A stretch of 64,000 bases of DNA. Origin: Algimonas ampicilliniresistens (GTDB lineage Bacteria; Pseudomonadota; Alphaproteobacteria; Caulobacterales; Maricaulaceae). The first letter of the stretch is position 1, and the number at the start of each line of letters is the position of its first letter. The notes below the pieces were generated by a model. It was not told the DNA's origin. It saw only the letters and a program-made list of their open reading frames with translations, and searched no databases. A program made the translations under genes and the position numbers. The DNA is taken from positions 124,001 to 188,000 of the forward strand of contig NZ_BSNK01000001.1 in NCBI RefSeq assembly GCF_030159955.1, in the 5' to 3' direction. Of this stretch, positions 54,733-63,972 are shown piece after piece.

Positions 54733-54849
54733 GCGGAGCTCCCTCCTGCATTTGCCCTTTCGGGGTTCGTTGCGCCGTTCGGGTCCTCTTGACCCTCAAT
54801 CCCCTATCAGAGATTGCGACCGAATTCTTACTCACCTAAGCGCGACAGC

Positions 54850-56052
54850 GTGAATGTAAATCCGAATCATGATTACGAGGTGACAATAGTCGGCGCCGGC
54901 GCCGCTGGAATGATGGCTGCCATCGTTGCCGGGCGTCGGGGACGCCGTGTTTTGTTGATCGACCACGCAGATCGACCGGGTGAGAAAATTCGAATATCTG
55001 GAGGTGGGCGATGTAATTTTACGCACCTTTACTCCACACCAGAGAATTTTATTAGTAAAAACCCTCATTTCTGTAAGAGCGCTCTGTCGCGATATACGCC
55101 CTATGATTTCCTCGACATGGTCGAAAAACATGGAATCGCGTGGGAGGAGAAAGCTGAAGGGCAGCTCTTCTGCCAGGGGAAATCGACCCAAATCATCGAT
55201 ATGCTGGTCGAAGAATGTACGCGCGCAGGGGTCGAGATAAGGCTTGGAACAGAGGTTCTGGGCGTCGATCAGATCGGGTCCGAGGGCTCATCTGGCTTCA
55301 TCGTCACGACGGCCACGCAGACCCTGTCTTGCAATAGTTTGGTCATCGCAACGGGCGGTCCAAGTATTCCAAAGATGGGCGCGACGCGCTTCGGTTATAA
55401 GATCGCAGAACAATTCGGACTCGACATGGTCGAGACTGTGCCTGCCCTCGTTCCGCTGACCTTCACGGATGAGGCGGATGACCCCCTCAAGGCTTTATCC
55501 GGAGTCGCCGTTGATGCCGTTGTTTCAAATGAGCGCATTCAATTTGATGAGCCTTTGCTCTTCACGCACCGTGGTCTGTCTGGGCCAGCTATCCTGCAAA
55601 TTAGTTCTTATTGGGAGGCTGGTGAGGCTTTCATGATCGATCTTGCGCCTGGCGTGGATGTGCTGGAGCAGCTCAAGGCCGACCGAATGGCTCAGCCCCG
55701 CCTCTCGCCTGTGGCTTGGTTGTCCGAACGGATGCCGACGCGGCTGGCGGCGCACATAGCCAGCGGCATCAAACAGGTCCGGCTGGCGGATATGCCGGAT
55801 ACTGCGCTGATGAATTTGGCGCTGCAAGTCGGGGAGTGGCGCGTGAAACCGGCTGGCAGCGAAGGCTACCGCAAAGCTGAGGTGACGCGCGGCGGTGTTT
55901 CGACGGATGAGCTTTCATCTAAAACGATGGAGTCCAAGAAAATTCCCGGCCTCTATTTTATTGGGGAAGTGGTTGACGTGACCGGGCATCTCGGCGGGCA
56001 TAATTTCCAATGGGCTTGGGCAAGCGGGGTTGCCTGTGGAGAGGTGTGTTAA
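54850..56052 (+). CDS. HI0933-family flavoprotein (BaiN/RdsA-like)
   Basis: FAD-binding oxidoreductase of unknown substrate. FAD motif YEVTIVGAGAAGMMAAIVAGRRGRRVLLIDHADRPGEKIRISGGGRCNFTH, LVIATGGPSIPKMGATRFGYKIAEQFG, LLFTHRGLSGPAILQISSYWE, and the closing ELSSKTMESKKIPGLYFIGEVVDVTGHLGGHNFQWAWASG. About 400 aa. The start is unsettled: GTG 54850 fits the family, TTG 54814 is the alternative; neither has a strong ribosome-binding site. Confidence 0.88.
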   Translation: MNVNPNHDYEVTIVGAGAAGMMAAIVAGRRGRRVLLIDHADRPGEKIRISGGGRCNFTHLYSTPENFISKNPHFCKSALSRYTPYDFLDMVEKHGIAWEEKAEGQLFCQGKSTQIIDMLVEECTRAGVEIRLGTEVLGVDQIGSEGSSGFIVTTATQTLSCNSLVIATGGPSIPKMGATRFGYKIAEQFGLDMVETVPALVPLTFTDEADDPLKALSGVAVDAVVSNERIQFDEPLLFTHRGLSGPAILQISSYWEAGEAFMIDLAPGVDVLEQLKADRMAQPRLSPVAWLSERMPTRLAAHIASGIKQVRLADMPDTALMNLALQVGEWRVKPAGSEGYRKAEVTRGGVSTDELSSKTMESKKIPGLYFIGEVVDVTGHLGGHNFQWAWASGVACGEVC

Positions 56053-56135
56053 TTGCCCGTCTCCAGTCCCGATAACAAATTTGGCAAAACGTCTCTGCCG
56101 CTTTCTTCCTGCGCGTAACCTGCTAAGTCGGGCTT

Positions 56136-56909
56136 ATGAAAACGATCGATCTCAACGCGGATATTGGTGAGGCGGATAATCCCGATTGGGCGGCTGCTGA
56201 AGCCGCGATCCTGTCCCATATCAGTTCAGCCAATATTGCCTGTGGTGGCCATGCGGGCGATGATGCGTCTATGCGTACAACTGTGCGCGGCGCGCTCGCC
56301 AATGGAGTCGCGATTGGGGCTCATCCAGCCTATCCGGACCGCGAGAATTTCGGGCGTCGGTCACTCGTGCTGGGTCAGGATATTGGCGAAAGTGAGTTGG
56401 TGCGCAGCCTGACAGCGCAGATCGTGCGCTTGGTTGAGATTGCGGCAGACGAAGGCGCGACTGTCACTTATGTGAAACCGCACGGGCAGCTTTATAATGA
56501 TGCAGTCGGGGATGCGCGCAAAGCCAATCTGATTGCTCGGACGATCGCGTCCATCGATTCGAACCTCACACTGTTGGGCGGTCCAAACTCTGAAATGGGT
56601 AAGGCTGCGCGGGCGCACGGTCTTAGCTTTGTTGCTGAGGGCTTTATTGATCGTCGCTATTCCGATGACGGCCATCTGATTTCTCGCACACAGCCAGGGG
56701 CTGTGATTAAGGATCAGGCCGATCGGCTTGATCAGGCTTGCAGTCTGGCCACGTCCGGCGAGGTGCAGACTGCGTCCGGTGGACGGTTGGATATTCAAGC
56801 CCGATCACTCTGTGTCCACGGCGACAGTGCTGGCGCTGTAGAAACAGCGCGCCAAGCCCGCGCCGCTATTGAAGCGACCGGCGTCGTGATTAAAGCCTTC
56901 GCCGCATGA
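56136..56909 (+). CDS. pxpA: 5-oxoprolinase subunit A
   Basis: LamB/YcsF family subunit of the three-part ATP-dependent 5-oxoprolinase that opens 5-oxoproline to glutamate. IDLNADIGEADNPDWAAAEAAILSHISSANIACGGHAGD, GAHPAYPDRENFGRR, VTYVKPHGQLYNDA and FVAEGFIDRRYSDDGHLISRTQPGAVI are family signatures. 257 aa. First of pxpA-pxpB-pxpC, overlapping pxpB by ATGA. Confidence 0.95.
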   Translation: MKTIDLNADIGEADNPDWAAAEAAILSHISSANIACGGHAGDDASMRTTVRGALANGVAIGAHPAYPDRENFGRRSLVLGQDIGESELVRSLTAQIVRLVEIAADEGATVTYVKPHGQLYNDAVGDARKANLIARTIASIDSNLTLLGGPNSEMGKAARAHGLSFVAEGFIDRRYSDDGHLISRTQPGAVIKDQADRLDQACSLATSGEVQTASGGRLDIQARSLCVHGDSAGAVETARQARAAIEATGVVIKAFAA

Positions 56910-57574
56910 GTGCGCCGCAACCAGATTTGCAGCCGAACATTCGTCATTATGGCGATCATGCCGTGCTGGTCGAATGGAACGTTGATGGTTTCGATGCCGC
57001 AGTGAGTGATCAGGTTCACGCGCTAGCTGCCCGGCTTCGCAAGACTGACCTCTTCATCGAAGTCATGCCCGGCTATGACAGTTTGGTCGCCAGTTTTGAC
57101 GGCGCGCGTATGTCGGTCGGCGCAGCCACGCGCAAAGTCGAAGATGCTATGGTGCGCGAATCGCGCTCCGAAACGGCGGCGGCAGGGCGGTTAGTCAACA
57201 TTCCAGTCACCTATGGCGGCGCTGACGGGCCAGACCTTATCGCGATGGCAGAGCATATTGGGAAAACGCCCGAAGAGGTCATCTCGCTGCATTCTGAACC
57301 GGAATATCGTGTTTGCATGATGGGGTTCATTCCCGGCTTTGCGTTTCTCTCAGAGGTCGATCCGATTTTGCAGCATCCACGTCACGCCACACCTCGCGCC
57401 GTTGTCCCGGCCGGTAGTGTTGGGATCGCCAATTGGCAGACCGGAATTTACGGGCTTGAGAGTCCGGGTGGCTGGCAGATTATCGGCCGGACAGAGCTCG
57501 ATATGTTCGACGCAACGCGTAAGAAGCCCTTTCTCGTGGAGGCCGGTGATCGCATCCGGTTCGTTCCAAAATGA
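56906..57574 (+). CDS. pxpB: 5-oxoprolinase subunit B
   Basis: KipI-type subunit, 222 aa. LVEWNVDGFDAAVSDQVHALA, IEVMPGYDSLVASFD, YGGADGPDLIAMAEHIGKTPEEVISLHSEPEYRVCMMGFIPGFAFL, and VPAGSVGIANWQTGIYGLESPGGWQIIGRT are diagnostic. Works with PxpC; overlaps both neighbours by 4 bp, so the three subunits are made together. Confidence 0.95.
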   Translation: MSAPQPDLQPNIRHYGDHAVLVEWNVDGFDAAVSDQVHALAARLRKTDLFIEVMPGYDSLVASFDGARMSVGAATRKVEDAMVRESRSETAAAGRLVNIPVTYGGADGPDLIAMAEHIGKTPEEVISLHSEPEYRVCMMGFIPGFAFLSEVDPILQHPRHATPRAVVPAGSVGIANWQTGIYGLESPGGWQIIGRTELDMFDATRKKPFLVEAGDRIRFVPK

Positions 57575-58512
57575 GTGCGATTACGGTTTTAAATGGCGGC
57601 ACGCAGACAACCGTGCAGGATGCGGGTCGTCCCGGCCATCGTCATCTCGGCATTCCGCGCTCCGGTGCGGCGGACAAATTGTCCTTCGCCATCGCCAACC
57701 ATTTAGTCGGCAATGATTGGGATGCACCGGCACTGGAATGTGCGCTGGGCGGCCTGCATTTACGCTTCGAACGCGATAGCCGTATCGCCTTGTCGGGCGC
57801 ACAAATGTGGGCGCAGATCAACGGCATGAATGTCGATCTGAACCGGGCTCTGCCGGTCGAAGCGGGCGATATATTGACTTTGTCCTACGCGCGCGATGGC
57901 TGTCGCGGTTACATCGCTGTGGCGGGAGGCATTGCCGCCACGGAATTTCTCGGATCCGTTTCAACCTATCTCCCTGCCGCGCTTGGCGGGATTGAAGGAC
58001 GGGCCTTGAAAACTGGCGACACGCTCGATCTGTCTGCTGATCCGGCGGGTGAGGGGCGGACGCTACCCAAGGGCTATATCCCGTTTCTGTCGGGTCATAT
58101 TGTATTGCGGGCACGGTCTGGGCCTGAATGGGATCTGCTTTCACCCGACAGTCAACGCTATCTCTTTACGACGCCGTTTATTGCCACGCCAGCGACGGAC
58201 CGGATGGGGTCTCGCCTGCGCGGCGATCGGATCGTGACCGACAAAAAATTCGCAATGACGAGTTCGCCGCTTCTGCCGGGAACGCTGCAATGTCCGCCGG
58301 ATGGTCAGCCGATCTTGGCTTTGGCCGATGGTCACTGCACGGGCGGTTATGCGCGCGGCCTGCACGTTATTCAGGCTGATCAATGGCTGCTCGGTCAGAT
58401 CGCACCGGGTATGAAGCTTAGCTTTCGTCGATGTTTCGAAGAGGAAGCGCCAGATATTTTGCAAACGCGCAATGCGTTGTGGAGCACGCTGATCCCGGGG
58501 TTCAGTTTCTAA
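57571..58512 (+). CDS. pxpC: 5-oxoprolinase subunit C
   Basis: KipA/biotin-dependent carboxyltransferase-like subunit, 313 aa. ITVLNGGTQTTVQDAGRPGHRHLGIPRSGAADKLSFAIAN, ALECALGGLHLRFE, CRGYIAVAGGIAATEFLGSVSTYLPAALGGIEGRAL, SPLLPGTLQCPPDGQPILALADGHCTGGYARGLHVI are the usual motifs. Completes the oxoprolinase; followed 3 bp later by pabBC. Confidence 0.95.
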   Translation: MSAITVLNGGTQTTVQDAGRPGHRHLGIPRSGAADKLSFAIANHLVGNDWDAPALECALGGLHLRFERDSRIALSGAQMWAQINGMNVDLNRALPVEAGDILTLSYARDGCRGYIAVAGGIAATEFLGSVSTYLPAALGGIEGRALKTGDTLDLSADPAGEGRTLPKGYIPFLSGHIVLRARSGPEWDLLSPDSQRYLFTTPFIATPATDRMGSRLRGDRIVTDKKFAMTSSPLLPGTLQCPPDGQPILALADGHCTGGYARGLHVIQADQWLLGQIAPGMKLSFRRCFEEEAPDILQTRNALWSTLIPGFSF

Positions 58513-58515
58513 CCG

Positions 58516-60183
58516 ATGTACGTCCTGCTGGATGACCAAGCGACCCATCGCCAACTCTATTTTACTGACCCAATTGAGGTTCTGACCTACCGGATGGGCG
58601 AACCAGTGGCGGACGTGTTCGCAGCCATCGAGGCGGCACAGGCTGAGGGTTATTGGATCGCGGGGCTATTCCAATATGAGTTCGCGGCGGCGTTAGAGCC
58701 GAAGTTGTCGCATCTAGCGTCGCCGGGAACGGAACTGGTTCGGCTGGGCGTATTTGCGAAACCCTCCGATCATCCGCCCGCCCACTTACTCTATCGTTCT
58801 GAGCCGCCTGAGGTCGCGCTATCACCGGACTGGTCAGAGGCTGACTATGACGCTCGGTTCCAGCAAGTTGAGGCCTATCTACGTGCCGGTGATGCGTATC
58901 AGGTCAATTTGACATTCCCAATGCGCGGCCAAACGCACGTTGGGGCCGCCGACCTCTATGCCGGATATCGCCAGCGCCAACCCGGTCGCTATGGGTCTAT
59001 CGTCAGTCTTTATGAGGACGAGTCCGGGCCTGAGATTATCAGCCTGTCGCCCGAGCTTTTCTTTGAACGGCGCGGCGCATCAATGCGGATGCGTCCGATG
59101 AAGGGCACGCGACCCAAAACGTCCGACGATGATATGCGCGATGATGAGAAGTCGCGCGCTGAGAATTTGATGATCGTTGATTTGTTGCGCAACGACCTGT
59201 CGCGCCTGTGCGAACCAGGCAGTGTTCAAGTGCCCGAGCTTTTCGCCATCGAAGATTATCCGACCCTGATCCAGATGACGTCGCAAGTGACCGGGGCGCT
59301 CCGGCGTGAGGTTCGCTGGCAGGATATTTTCCAAGCGCTGTTCCCTTGCGGTTCAGTCACGGGCGCGCCGAAAATCCGGGCGATGGAAATCATCCACGAC
59401 CTCGAATTCGGTCCGCGCGGGCCCTATTGCGGCGCGGTTGGATTTATCGCGCCGGACGATACGGCGTCCTTCTCAGTCACGATCCGCACCGCGGTGCTAG
59501 AGCAAAATAAACTACGCTACGACGTCGGTAGCGGGGTCGTGCTCGATTCCGGTGGTGCGGACGAATATCGCGAGTGTCTGCTCAAAGCTGGGATCTGGTC
59601 GCCGGAACTACCCACCCAGTTTGAGACCCTACGGACCGGACCAGACGGGCCGGTTAGGGCCGCGCGCCATGCCGCCCGGCTCGGCGCGGCTCTGCCCGAT
59701 ATTCCGTCAACGGACACGCCCCAGCGCGTGCGTGTTGATCTGACATTAGAAGGTCAGACTGAGTTGAGCTTGAGCGCGCTACGCACATTGTCAGAGCCAA
59801 TCCCGCTCGCCCTTTCGCGCTACAGGCTGACTGATGCAGTACAGCGCACTGATATCAAAACATCCCGCCGCGACTTTTACGACGGAGAACGGGCGCGCGT
59901 CGGGGCGCTCTGCGGTGCATCCGAAGTCCTGTTCCTTGATACGGCCGGCTTTGTGAAGGAGGGCAGCTTCACCTCGTTGTTCGTCCAGTCGGGTGGCCAG
60001 TTGCTGACTCCCGCCGCGCCGGGTCTACTGCCCGGTATTTTACGTCAGGAATTGCTCGATCAAGGCGAGGTGGTCGAAGCCGAGCTGACTCTGGCAGATC
60101 TGCTCTCGGCGGACGCACTTTTTGTCGGCAATAGTCTGCGCGGACTGATGCGAGCTGAGCTGATATCTAGCGATCCGGTCTGA
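58516..60183 (+). CDS. pabB: fused aminodeoxychorismate synthase component I / 4-amino-4-deoxychorismate lyase
   Basis: Makes 4-aminobenzoate for folate from chorismate. Residues 1-~365 are PabB (YQVNLTFPMRG, SLSPELFFERRGASMRMRPMKGTRPKTSDDDMRDDEKSRAENLMIVDLLRNDLSRLCEPG, FPCGSVTGAPKIRAMEIIHDLE). The remaining ~190 are a PabC-like class IV lyase (DFYDGERARVGALCGASEVLFLDTAGFVKEGSFTSLFV). 555 aa. The catalytic PabC Lys is probably in ALSRYRLTDAVQRTDIKTSRRDFY. 3 bp after pxpC, so transcribed with oxoprolinase genes though the pathways differ. Confidence 0.92.
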   Translation: MYVLLDDQATHRQLYFTDPIEVLTYRMGEPVADVFAAIEAAQAEGYWIAGLFQYEFAAALEPKLSHLASPGTELVRLGVFAKPSDHPPAHLLYRSEPPEVALSPDWSEADYDARFQQVEAYLRAGDAYQVNLTFPMRGQTHVGAADLYAGYRQRQPGRYGSIVSLYEDESGPEIISLSPELFFERRGASMRMRPMKGTRPKTSDDDMRDDEKSRAENLMIVDLLRNDLSRLCEPGSVQVPELFAIEDYPTLIQMTSQVTGALRREVRWQDIFQALFPCGSVTGAPKIRAMEIIHDLEFGPRGPYCGAVGFIAPDDTASFSVTIRTAVLEQNKLRYDVGSGVVLDSGGADEYRECLLKAGIWSPELPTQFETLRTGPDGPVRAARHAARLGAALPDIPSTDTPQRVRVDLTLEGQTELSLSALRTLSEPIPLALSRYRLTDAVQRTDIKTSRRDFYDGERARVGALCGASEVLFLDTAGFVKEGSFTSLFVQSGGQLLTPAAPGLLPGILRQELLDQGEVVEAELTLADLLSADALFVGNSLRGLMRAELISSDPV

Positions 60184-60230
60184 TCATCACCGGGCTAGGC
60201 GCACCTCTTATCTCAGTCTAAGGTTGGGCT

Positions 60231-61202
60231 ATGACCGGCATCCTTCACGCTTGGAAAATCGATAGTAACGGCGAAGCCACGCCAGCGGCACTTGATGACT
60301 TCGACGACCCCTTGAAAGAGGGGTATTACTGGTACCATTTTAATCGCGATGATCCGGCGACGCAGGCGCTGTTTGATGCCGATGAACGTGTCGACGTGAT
60401 CGCGACGCGGACACTACTCGCCTCTGACACACGGCCCCGCACCATGTTGCGCGGTAAGGACGTATTGATCAATCTACGCGGAGTGAACCTTAATCCGGGC
60501 GAAGAACCCGAGGACATGATCCCATTGCGTTTCTTCATACAGCAGGGCCGCGTCATTTCTTGTAATTCGCGGAGTCTCAAAGCCGTTGGCGATATGGTCG
60601 AACGGTTAGAGAGTCAGACTGTGTCCAAAACACCGGGCGGTTTTATCGCCTCTTTCGCGCTCGCCATTATCGAACGTATGGCGCCGACGATTACTGACCT
60701 CAATGAACAGGTTGATGATCTGGAACAGTTGATCGAAGGTACGGATCGCCATCGCCATGATCAGGCCCGTCCCAAAGTGGCGGAACTCCGCCGCGAAGCG
60801 ATTATGCTGCGCCGATACCTCGCCCCGCAAAAAGACGCGCTCATTTCCTTGTCGCAGCAACAGCTGCCGTGGATCAATGCGGACGACCAACTCCGCCTGC
60901 GCGATGCCGCCGATCAAGCGACGCGGGTTGCAGAAGAATTGGACGCGGTACGGGAACGCTGCGCCATCGTGAAAGATCAACTGACGGATCTTCGTGCCGA
61001 AGAAATGAACCAGAACATGATGATCCTGTCTGTCGTCGCCGCCGTCTTTCTTCCGCTGGGACTGCTGTCAGGCATGATGGGCATTAATGTGGGCGGGATG
61101 CCGTGGGTCGATAGCGATATGGGCTTTTGGTACGTAACGGCGATTATATCCATAATCGGGGTCGCTTTGATGGGTCTGTTTAAAATTCTTCGCTGGATTT
61201 GA
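60231..61202 (+). CDS. CorA-superfamily transporter, ZntB-like
   Basis: Pentameric cation channel/transporter, 323 aa, with a large cytosolic head and two C-terminal helices. The selectivity loop after the first helix reads GMMGINVGGMPW, with GIN in place of CorA's GMN, as in ZntB. N-terminal ILHAWKIDSNGEA...YYWYHFNRDDPATQALF is also ZntB-like. Zinc rather than magnesium is the likelier ion; direction of transport is not decided by sequence. Confidence 0.88.
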   Translation: MTGILHAWKIDSNGEATPAALDDFDDPLKEGYYWYHFNRDDPATQALFDADERVDVIATRTLLASDTRPRTMLRGKDVLINLRGVNLNPGEEPEDMIPLRFFIQQGRVISCNSRSLKAVGDMVERLESQTVSKTPGGFIASFALAIIERMAPTITDLNEQVDDLEQLIEGTDRHRHDQARPKVAELRREAIMLRRYLAPQKDALISLSQQQLPWINADDQLRLRDAADQATRVAEELDAVRERCAIVKDQLTDLRAEEMNQNMMILSVVAAVFLPLGLLSGMMGINVGGMPWVDSDMGFWYVTAIISIIGVALMGLFKILRWI

Positions 61203-61437
61203 GGCGACGTCGTTCCGGCCCAAACCGCAATCTTCCGCAAGACCGCCCAGCCCGCACTTCCGCCCACACCGTCCTACGGATCGTGCATCTCCTCGTGTCT
61301 GTAGTGAGCGAAGTGAAGTTAAGGGGGGAAAGCGGAGATTGGTTATCCCGAACTATGGCTTGGAATGAATTTCGGCCTGATCGGGCACTTCATCTTGATA
61401 TATCAGGATGGGCCAAAGGGCTGATATCCAAATTATA
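61203..61437. other. intergenic region between zntB-like gene and arsR
   Basis: 235 bp without a recognised gene. Contains the 10-bp palindrome TGATATATCA (61396-61405). No terminator with a T-run was seen after the transporter gene. Confidence 0.5.
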
Positions 61438-61469
61438 TTGACATGACACCAAAAGGTGTTACATATAAA
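61438..61469 (+). promoter_or_regulatory. arsR promoter with embedded operator
   Basis: TTGACA (61438-61443) and TATAAA (61464-61469) at a long 20-bp spacing (CATATA at 18 bp is an alternative -10). The spacer holds the perfect inverted repeat ACACC-AAAA-GGTGT (61446-61459), where an ArsR dimer would block polymerase. Confidence 0.6.
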
Positions 61470-61476
61470 TTGAACT

Positions 61477-61824
61477 ATGAGCCATGATATCCAAATGAGC
61501 GCGCAACCCATCTTCCGGGGATTAGCGGATCCGACGCGGCGGGAAATCGTCACCTTGCTGGCGAGGGAATCGAGGTCTGTCAGCGAGATTGCCGGGGAGT
61601 TTCCAATCTCTCGTAATGCTATCGTGAAGCATCTCAGAGTTCTCGAAGACAGCGGACTTGTTGTGACAGAAACGTCCGGGCGGGAACGCATCAACCATCT
61701 CGATCCACACGGATTAAAGCTCGCCTTCGACTGGCTCTCAGATTTCAACCAGTTCTGGGATGCGAAGCTACTTGATCTGAAAACAGCTGTAGAGGAAGAC
61801 GTTTATGACACGCCTAACCCTTAA
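61477..61824 (+). CDS. ArsR family transcriptional regulator
   Basis: Winged-helix repressor, 115 aa. IFRGLADPTRREIVTLLARESRSVSEIAGEFPISRNAIVKHLRVLEDSGLVVTETSGRERINHL is the DNA-binding core. No metal-binding Cys is present, so it belongs to the non-metal group that partners SRPBCC/AHSA1 proteins (SdpR-like). It overlaps the next gene by 20 bp. Confidence 0.92.
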   Translation: MSHDIQMSAQPIFRGLADPTRREIVTLLARESRSVSEIAGEFPISRNAIVKHLRVLEDSGLVVTETSGRERINHLDPHGLKLAFDWLSDFNQFWDAKLLDLKTAVEEDVYDTPNP

Positions 61825-62224
61825 AAAAACAATCATACTCAAAGCGCCGCCGGATCATGTTTGGAAATTTCTGACCGAAAAGAATCGTCTGGCGACTTGG
61901 TTCCATGAAGGTGAAACCGATTTCGAAGCGAATGGCATTTATGCACTTGTGACGAATACGCTTGGCAAGGAGGGTACACGGTTGGTCTGGGGCAAAGTGC
62001 TAACATTCGATCCGCCCAGAAAGCTGGTCCACACCTTCACTCATCAAGGTCTTATGGACGTCGAGACGACATGTACTTGGACACTTAAGGCCGTCGATCA
62101 GGGCACGATTTTGTCGCTCGAACATACAGGTTTTGAAAAAGCCTCGGACGGGTTTTCACAAGTGGCAGATCACGACATTGGCTGGGATGATCATTTTGCG
62201 AGACTGCGACGGGTTGTCTCCTAA
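61805..62224 (+). CDS. SRPBCC/AHSA1-like protein
   Basis: START-like hydrophobic-pocket protein of 139 aa: TLKKTIILKAPPDHVWKFLTEKNRLATWFHEGETDFEANGIYALVT, then RLVWGKVLTFDPPRKLVHTFTH and TWTLKAVDQGTILSLEHTGF, the AHSA1 order. Overlap with arsR indicates a joint unit; such pairs may sense or bind a small lipophilic ligand. Convergent with sdaA. Confidence 0.9.
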   Translation: MTRLTLKKTIILKAPPDHVWKFLTEKNRLATWFHEGETDFEANGIYALVTNTLGKEGTRLVWGKVLTFDPPRKLVHTFTHQGLMDVETTCTWTLKAVDQGTILSLEHTGFEKASDGFSQVADHDIGWDDHFARLRRVVS

Positions 62225-62269
62225 GCGAAGGATCGCTCAGCGAGACGGCTTAAAGTGCAATGCCGCACC

Positions 62270-63616
62270 TCAACACTCAATTACATTCACGGCCAGTCCA
62301 CCCTGACTCGTCTCTTTATACTTGCTGCTCATATCCAGCCCGGTCTGGCGCATGGTTTCGATGACGGCGTCGAGGCTGACGATCATCTGACCAGGGGCGT
62401 GAAGGGCGAGGCGCGCGGCGTTGGCAGCTTTGACGGCGCCGATGGCGTTGCGTTCGATACAGGGGATTTGGACGAGGCCGCCGACCGGATCACAGGTCAG
62501 GCCGAGATTGTGTTCCATGCCGATTTCGGCGGCACTGGCAACTTGCTCTGGACTGCCGCCCCAAACCGCGCAGAGCCCGCCTGCCGCCATGGAACAGGCC
62601 ACGCCGACTTCACCCTGACAGCCCATTTCTGCGCCGCTGATGGAAGCGCGTTGTTTGTAGAGCAGCCCGATGCCGCCCGCCGTCAGTAGGAAACGCCGGG
62701 TCTGTTCGACTTGCAGAGAGCCGTCTTCATCATGACAATAGTGACGAATGATGGACGGGATGATCCCGGCGGCGCCATTGGTCGGTGCGGTTACGACCTG
62801 ACCACCGGCGGCGTTTTCTTCATTCACGGCCATCGCGTAGACATTGAGCCAGTCGAACAGGGCTTCGCGTTCATTGGGCGGCGCGGAGGTGAGTTTCTGC
62901 CAAAGTTTTGAGGCGCGGCGTTGCACTTTAAGCGATCCCGGCAACAGGCCGGACGCGGCCAGTCCTCGGTCGACGCTCTGCATCATGACGGCGGCGACCT
63001 GATCTATGCGGGCGAGAGTTTTGGCGCGCGGGCGTTTGGCGTCTTCATTGGCGAGGATGATCTGCGCAATGGGCAGGGCTTCGCGCGCGCATATGTCGAG
63101 CAATTCTTCGGCCGAACCAAACGGATGCGGGCTGGCATCGCCGACGCGAACCAAATCATCGCGCACAGGGCGAGAAAGCTGGGCATGACTGGCGATGAAC
63201 CCGCCGCCGGTTGAGTAATAGGTACGGCTGTCGAGGGTCTCGCCGTCGCAGCGCGCGATCATGACCATCTCATTGGGGTGGAGCCGGGTCGGTGTGTCGT
63301 AATCGACAGTAACGATCACTTCGGACCCGTTCGGTAAGCGTCCCGTTTCATTCAGCTGCGCCAGAGCGGTCTCGGCTTTCGCCATCTCAATGGTTTCAGG
63401 CACAAAGCCCAACAGGCCAAGCTTGGCGGCGCGGAAGGTGCCGTGGCCATCGCCCGTAAATGCGAGGCTGCCACGGAATACAATCTCGATCTGGTCGGGT
63501 GAGAGCGCTTTCTTGGTTAGGCGTTTGCGGTAACGCGCCGCAATCCGCATTGGTCCCACTGTGTGGGAAGAGGACGGCCCCACACCAATCCGGAAGATAT
63601 CGAGCACGGATAGCAT
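62270..63616 (-). CDS. sdaA: L-serine ammonia-lyase, iron-sulphur type
   Basis: Deaminates L-serine to pyruvate using a [4Fe-4S] cluster; single-chain form of 448 aa. SVLDIFRIGVGPSSSHTVGPMRIA, the cluster/active-site stretch SISGAEMGCQGEVGVACSMAAGGLCAVWGGSP, and HNLGLTCDPVGGLVQIPCIERNAIGAVKAANAARLAL are all present. Cluster cysteines are in GCQGEVG, TCDP and IPC. Single gene. Confidence 0.96.
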   Translation of the reverse strand: MLSVLDIFRIGVGPSSSHTVGPMRIAARYRKRLTKKALSPDQIEIVFRGSLAFTGDGHGTFRAAKLGLLGFVPETIEMAKAETALAQLNETGRLPNGSEVIVTVDYDTPTRLHPNEMVMIARCDGETLDSRTYYSTGGGFIASHAQLSRPVRDDLVRVGDASPHPFGSAEELLDICAREALPIAQIILANEDAKRPRAKTLARIDQVAAVMMQSVDRGLAASGLLPGSLKVQRRASKLWQKLTSAPPNEREALFDWLNVYAMAVNEENAAGGQVVTAPTNGAAGIIPSIIRHYCHDEDGSLQVEQTRRFLLTAGGIGLLYKQRASISGAEMGCQGEVGVACSMAAGGLCAVWGGSPEQVASAAEIGMEHNLGLTCDPVGGLVQIPCIERNAIGAVKAANAARLALHAPGQMIVSLDAVIETMRQTGLDMSSKYKETSQGGLAVNVIEC

Positions 63617-63678
63617 AGCCCGCTGATAGACGATTTCGTCGGATTGGGAAGCCGTGACGGGTCTTCAATATGGTCTGA

Positions 63679-63972
63679 TTATGTTGCGGCCGCGGCTGCG
63701 ATTAAGAGGTTGGAGCCTACAACCATCACAGCGATAAATGTCAGCATAGCCCCGGCGAGGAGGATTGCGCGTAAGGTCGAGTGACCACCGCCACGTTTGA
63801 AGAACCAGAAATATATCCAGAGGGCGATCCCGAAAATCGGGATGTTGTTCAGATCATAAAGAAACCCTCCAATGCCCGGAATATCCGTTGAGACACTAAT
63901 CAGATCAATGATGGCACTCGATAGAATGATCCAACTGATCGACGTCGTCATCTGGTAAAAGGCCGCGCGCAT
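63679..63972 (-). CDS. small hypothetical membrane protein
   Basis: 97 aa with three hydrophobic stretches (SWIILSSAIIDLISV, NNIPIFGIALWIYFWFF, AILLAGAMLTFIAVMVVGSNLLIAA). No family recognised. ATG 63951 would give a slightly shorter form. Upstream of sdaA on the same strand with a 62 bp gap. Confidence 0.6.
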   Translation of the reverse strand: MRAAFYQMTTSISWIILSSAIIDLISVSTDIPGIGGFLYDLNNIPIFGIALWIYFWFFKRGGGHSTLRAILLAGAMLTFIAVMVVGSNLLIAAAAAT

